Assembly: GCF_018812025.1 (NCBI RefSeq)
Contig: NC_063062.1
Coordinates: 3,145,927-3,209,926, forward strand
Length of the DNA: 64,000 nucleotides
Direction of reading: 5' to 3'
Source: Megalobrama amblycephala
Taxonomy: Eukaryota; Chordata; Actinopteri; Cypriniformes; Xenocyprididae
Part shown: piece after piece, positions 62,246-64,000 of the stretch
Numbering within the stretch: position 1 is the first letter of the stretch
Layout: the number at the start of each line of letters is the position of its first letter
Notes under the pieces: model-generated
The model's input: only the letters and a program-made list of their open reading frames with translations
Databases searched by the model: none
What the model was told of the DNA's origin: nothing
Program-made: the position numbers and the translations under genes

Positions 62246-62499
62246 GTCAAAATACGAAAAAGCAAGAAAATCCCGCACACTATCAACTTGCAAATCAAGA
62301 TTAGTGATTGAATAATAATCTTGATTGGATGTTGATGATTCTCCACTGTGATTTGTCATGTTGTTTTAAATACAAAGGAGTTTGAATACAATGTTGTTGC
62401 CTGATGAAGATCATACGAACGAAACGTTGTAATAAAGAACTTTTTACTGTTTTGCAAGTTGATAGTGTGTGGGATTTTCTTGTTTTTTCGTATTTTGAC
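62246..62499. repeat. Inverted repeat around a hammerhead-like core
   Basis: Arms 62246-62294 and 62451-62499 are 49 bp each and pair with only two mismatches (one is AAAAAGCAAG versus AAAAAACAAG on the same strand). The 156 bp spacer holds CTGATGA (62401-62407) and GAAAC (62421-62425) separated by 13 bases in which GATC...GAAC could form a weak stem. Fish Penelope-like and related retroelements carry CTGATGA...GAAAC hammerhead cores. No reverse transcriptase is nearby, so this is at most a fragment. Confidence 0.55.
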
Positions 62500-62574
62500 A
62501 TATTAGACATACAAACAAGAGTGAATGTGTGCATATTTTTATGCAAAATATTATTTGCAAAGAGTTTAAATTGA

Positions 62575-62902
62575 CTGGTCACCGTGATTTTGCCAAGTAA
62601 GACATGTTCCTGGATCAACATATTTTGTTGATCCTGGAACAGCATTCCAGTCTTAAAATGTAGTCTTAACCCTATTCCTACCCCTAAACCTAACCCTACC
62701 CATAACTTATCCCTAAAATCGGAGGGGGAAGATAGGTGAATAACAGTGATGTAGAAGCACCTAAGCCTGGTTGCAAGCCTAAACTTGACGTAAACAGTAA
62801 ACTTGTCCCTCAAATCTGATTGGTTGATTGGAATGTTGTTCCAGGATCAACAAAGATGCTGATCCAGGAACATGTCTTACTTGGCAAGATCACGGTGACC
62901 AG
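62575..62902. mobile_element. Foldback MITE, ~74 bp arms
   Basis: CTGGTCACCGTGATTTTGCC at the left and GGCAAGATCACGGTGACCAG at the right are inverse, and pairing continues through ACATGTTCCTGGATCAACA. Each arm has its own small palindrome (TGTTGATCCTGGAACA region). The loop has CCCTAAACCTAACCCTACCC, a chance telomere-like stretch. Minus frame 62301-62813 (170 codons) crosses this and the neighbouring inverted repeat and is not a gene. Confidence 0.8.
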
Positions 62903-64000
62903 ATGGACTACTTCACAATTTTAGGTTATAATTAGTATTTATTTACCGTTCTTATTTCTTCTTTATTGCCTTAAATCCCTTTTAATCCTTTAATTATGTT
63001 TAAATAAAAATAGGGCGGTTAAAAATAGGCGTTAGGGCGGGACAACCTGTCACTCACATGAGATCTACCAAACCACAACCATCTAATCAATTCCCACTGG
63101 ACAAAATCAAATCCCGCCGTACATTGTTTCTTCTTTGAGACGCCATTTTACTTGGATATACACCACAATAGGTAACAAAGATACGATCGCACCTTCTGTT
63201 TCATGTCGACTTGTGAAATAAATTGCATTGTCTAATTTGTTTTATACATAGTTTACATATTCTAAATGAATGTAATTTGGGTGTACTTAGCATAGTTGGA
63301 GACCTGATTTCAAGGGATGGCTCAAATCCTCACACGGCAGTATTGAGAGGTCTGATACAGGGCGAAGTAAGTGAGCTTTGCTGTAAACACAACTAGACTT
63401 GTGTTTGAATAGACTGCCAGTGAAATGATTTATGGCATCAACACCTGACGACAACACCAATATACAAAGTAGTGTAAAAAGATCTGACTCAGAAAACGTT
63501 TCAAACATGCTTTGGAGATGGAGCTGTATGTAAATTTGTTTCGAGTAGCTGGATATGTCTGTTTCGATTACAATACCCAGACTGTCAGTCTTAACTGAGA
63601 GATCTGTTCCATCCATCCTAATTGAGGTCTCACTGAGTGACAGCTTAATTAAAGGACTGGCATACTCTGTCAAACCCATTTAATGAAAATGATGAGGATG
63701 AGAGAAAGGGAAACAACAGTGTTGTTAGTCTACTTTATGTTATCTGTGAGTGAAATCCCTCAAGCAAATATTTCTGCTTAAATTAATTTGCAGCCAAAGG
63801 GAGATGGTTATGTCAGTTTTCGTTTCAAGATGAAATTCTTTGATGGGTGAAGTTGGTGGAATAGAGTCAATAAAATGGGGATGATGTCAGAGTATTTGAG
63901 AGGTCAAGCACGTTGCATGTAAATATGTTACTAAATTTGCCACCAAAGCAACCTGGTTATTATCATACATTTTTCATTTTGCGACAAAGGTTTTCTTCAC
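62903..64000. other. Unassigned sequence to the window end
   Basis: No element termini. The minus frame 63287-63679 (130 codons) has no recognisable domain. Sequence from about 63250 to the end lacks repeat hallmarks and may be unique. Confidence 0.4.

Noticed and set aside
62660..62705. Telomere-like CCCTAA stretch
   Set aside because: Only a few imperfect units, inside the loop of a foldback MITE, so not an interstitial telomere.
62301..62813. 170-codon open frame on the minus strand, the longest in the window
   Set aside because: It crosses two inverted-repeat elements and has no domain; its length comes from repeat sequence.
63287..63679. 130-codon minus-strand frame
   Set aside because: No recognisable family or supporting signals; kept only as a note in the unassigned region.

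Overview
This 64 kb window looks like non-coding DNA from a teleost fish, most likely a cyprinid (zebrafish/carp lineage). The base composition is AT-rich. Microsatellites are long: about 45 GT units, about 26 GATA units and several TA runs. Nearly every kilobase carries a non-autonomous DNA transposon whose ends match families I know from cyprinid genomes. I found no intact protein-coding gene, rRNA, tRNA or CRISPR array. The longest open frames (170, 142, 131 and 130 codons) fall in repeats or show no recognisable domain. The window reads as an intergenic or deep intronic stretch.

Layout. 1-5.2 kb: TTAA-target MITEs (families A, B, C and D as named here) and a Harbinger fragment. 5.3-6.9 kb: a 1.56 kb solo LTR inside an older repeat. 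8.35-10.1 kb: a TTAA element with a hAT-like element inside it. 13.8-15.2 kb: a nest of four insertions. 16.1-18.2 kb: a 470 bp inverted-repeat element and a piggyBac-like TTAA element. 23.9-25.9 kb: two foldback MITEs and a GT microsatellite. 28.2-29.3 kb: a LINE 3' end split by a Harbinger MITE. 31-35 kb: a hAT element with a transposase relic, family A copy 2 and several foldbacks. 35.5-42.5 kb: further nested pairs, including a hAT element inside a TACTATAGTA-type MITE. 42.6-43.5 kb: a CpG-rich block that could be a promoter with minus-strand first exons. 43.8-46.2 kb: a higher-order satellite built on a palindromic dodecamer. 48-51 kb: Harbinger, TTAA and ACACTGTAAA elements. 52.6-60.1 kb: two inverted copies of family B flanking a GATA array, a Tc1 transposase relic, a large inverted repeat and family A copy 3. 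60-63 kb: TTAA elements, an inverted repeat carrying a hammerhead-like core, and a foldback.

How it fits together. Most insertions use TTAA targets (at least a dozen loci, mostly with an A or AG after the TTAA) or make 8 bp duplications (five hAT-like loci). At least eight loci show one element inside another, which gives relative ages. Families A and B share a near-identical block of about 75 bp next to one end but have different extreme termini. The only places that could belong to a host gene are the CpG-rich block near 43 kb and a weak TATA-type promoter near 51.1 kb. Family names rest on recognition from memory; no database search was run. Coordinates of complete elements come from visible terminal repeats and target-site duplications.
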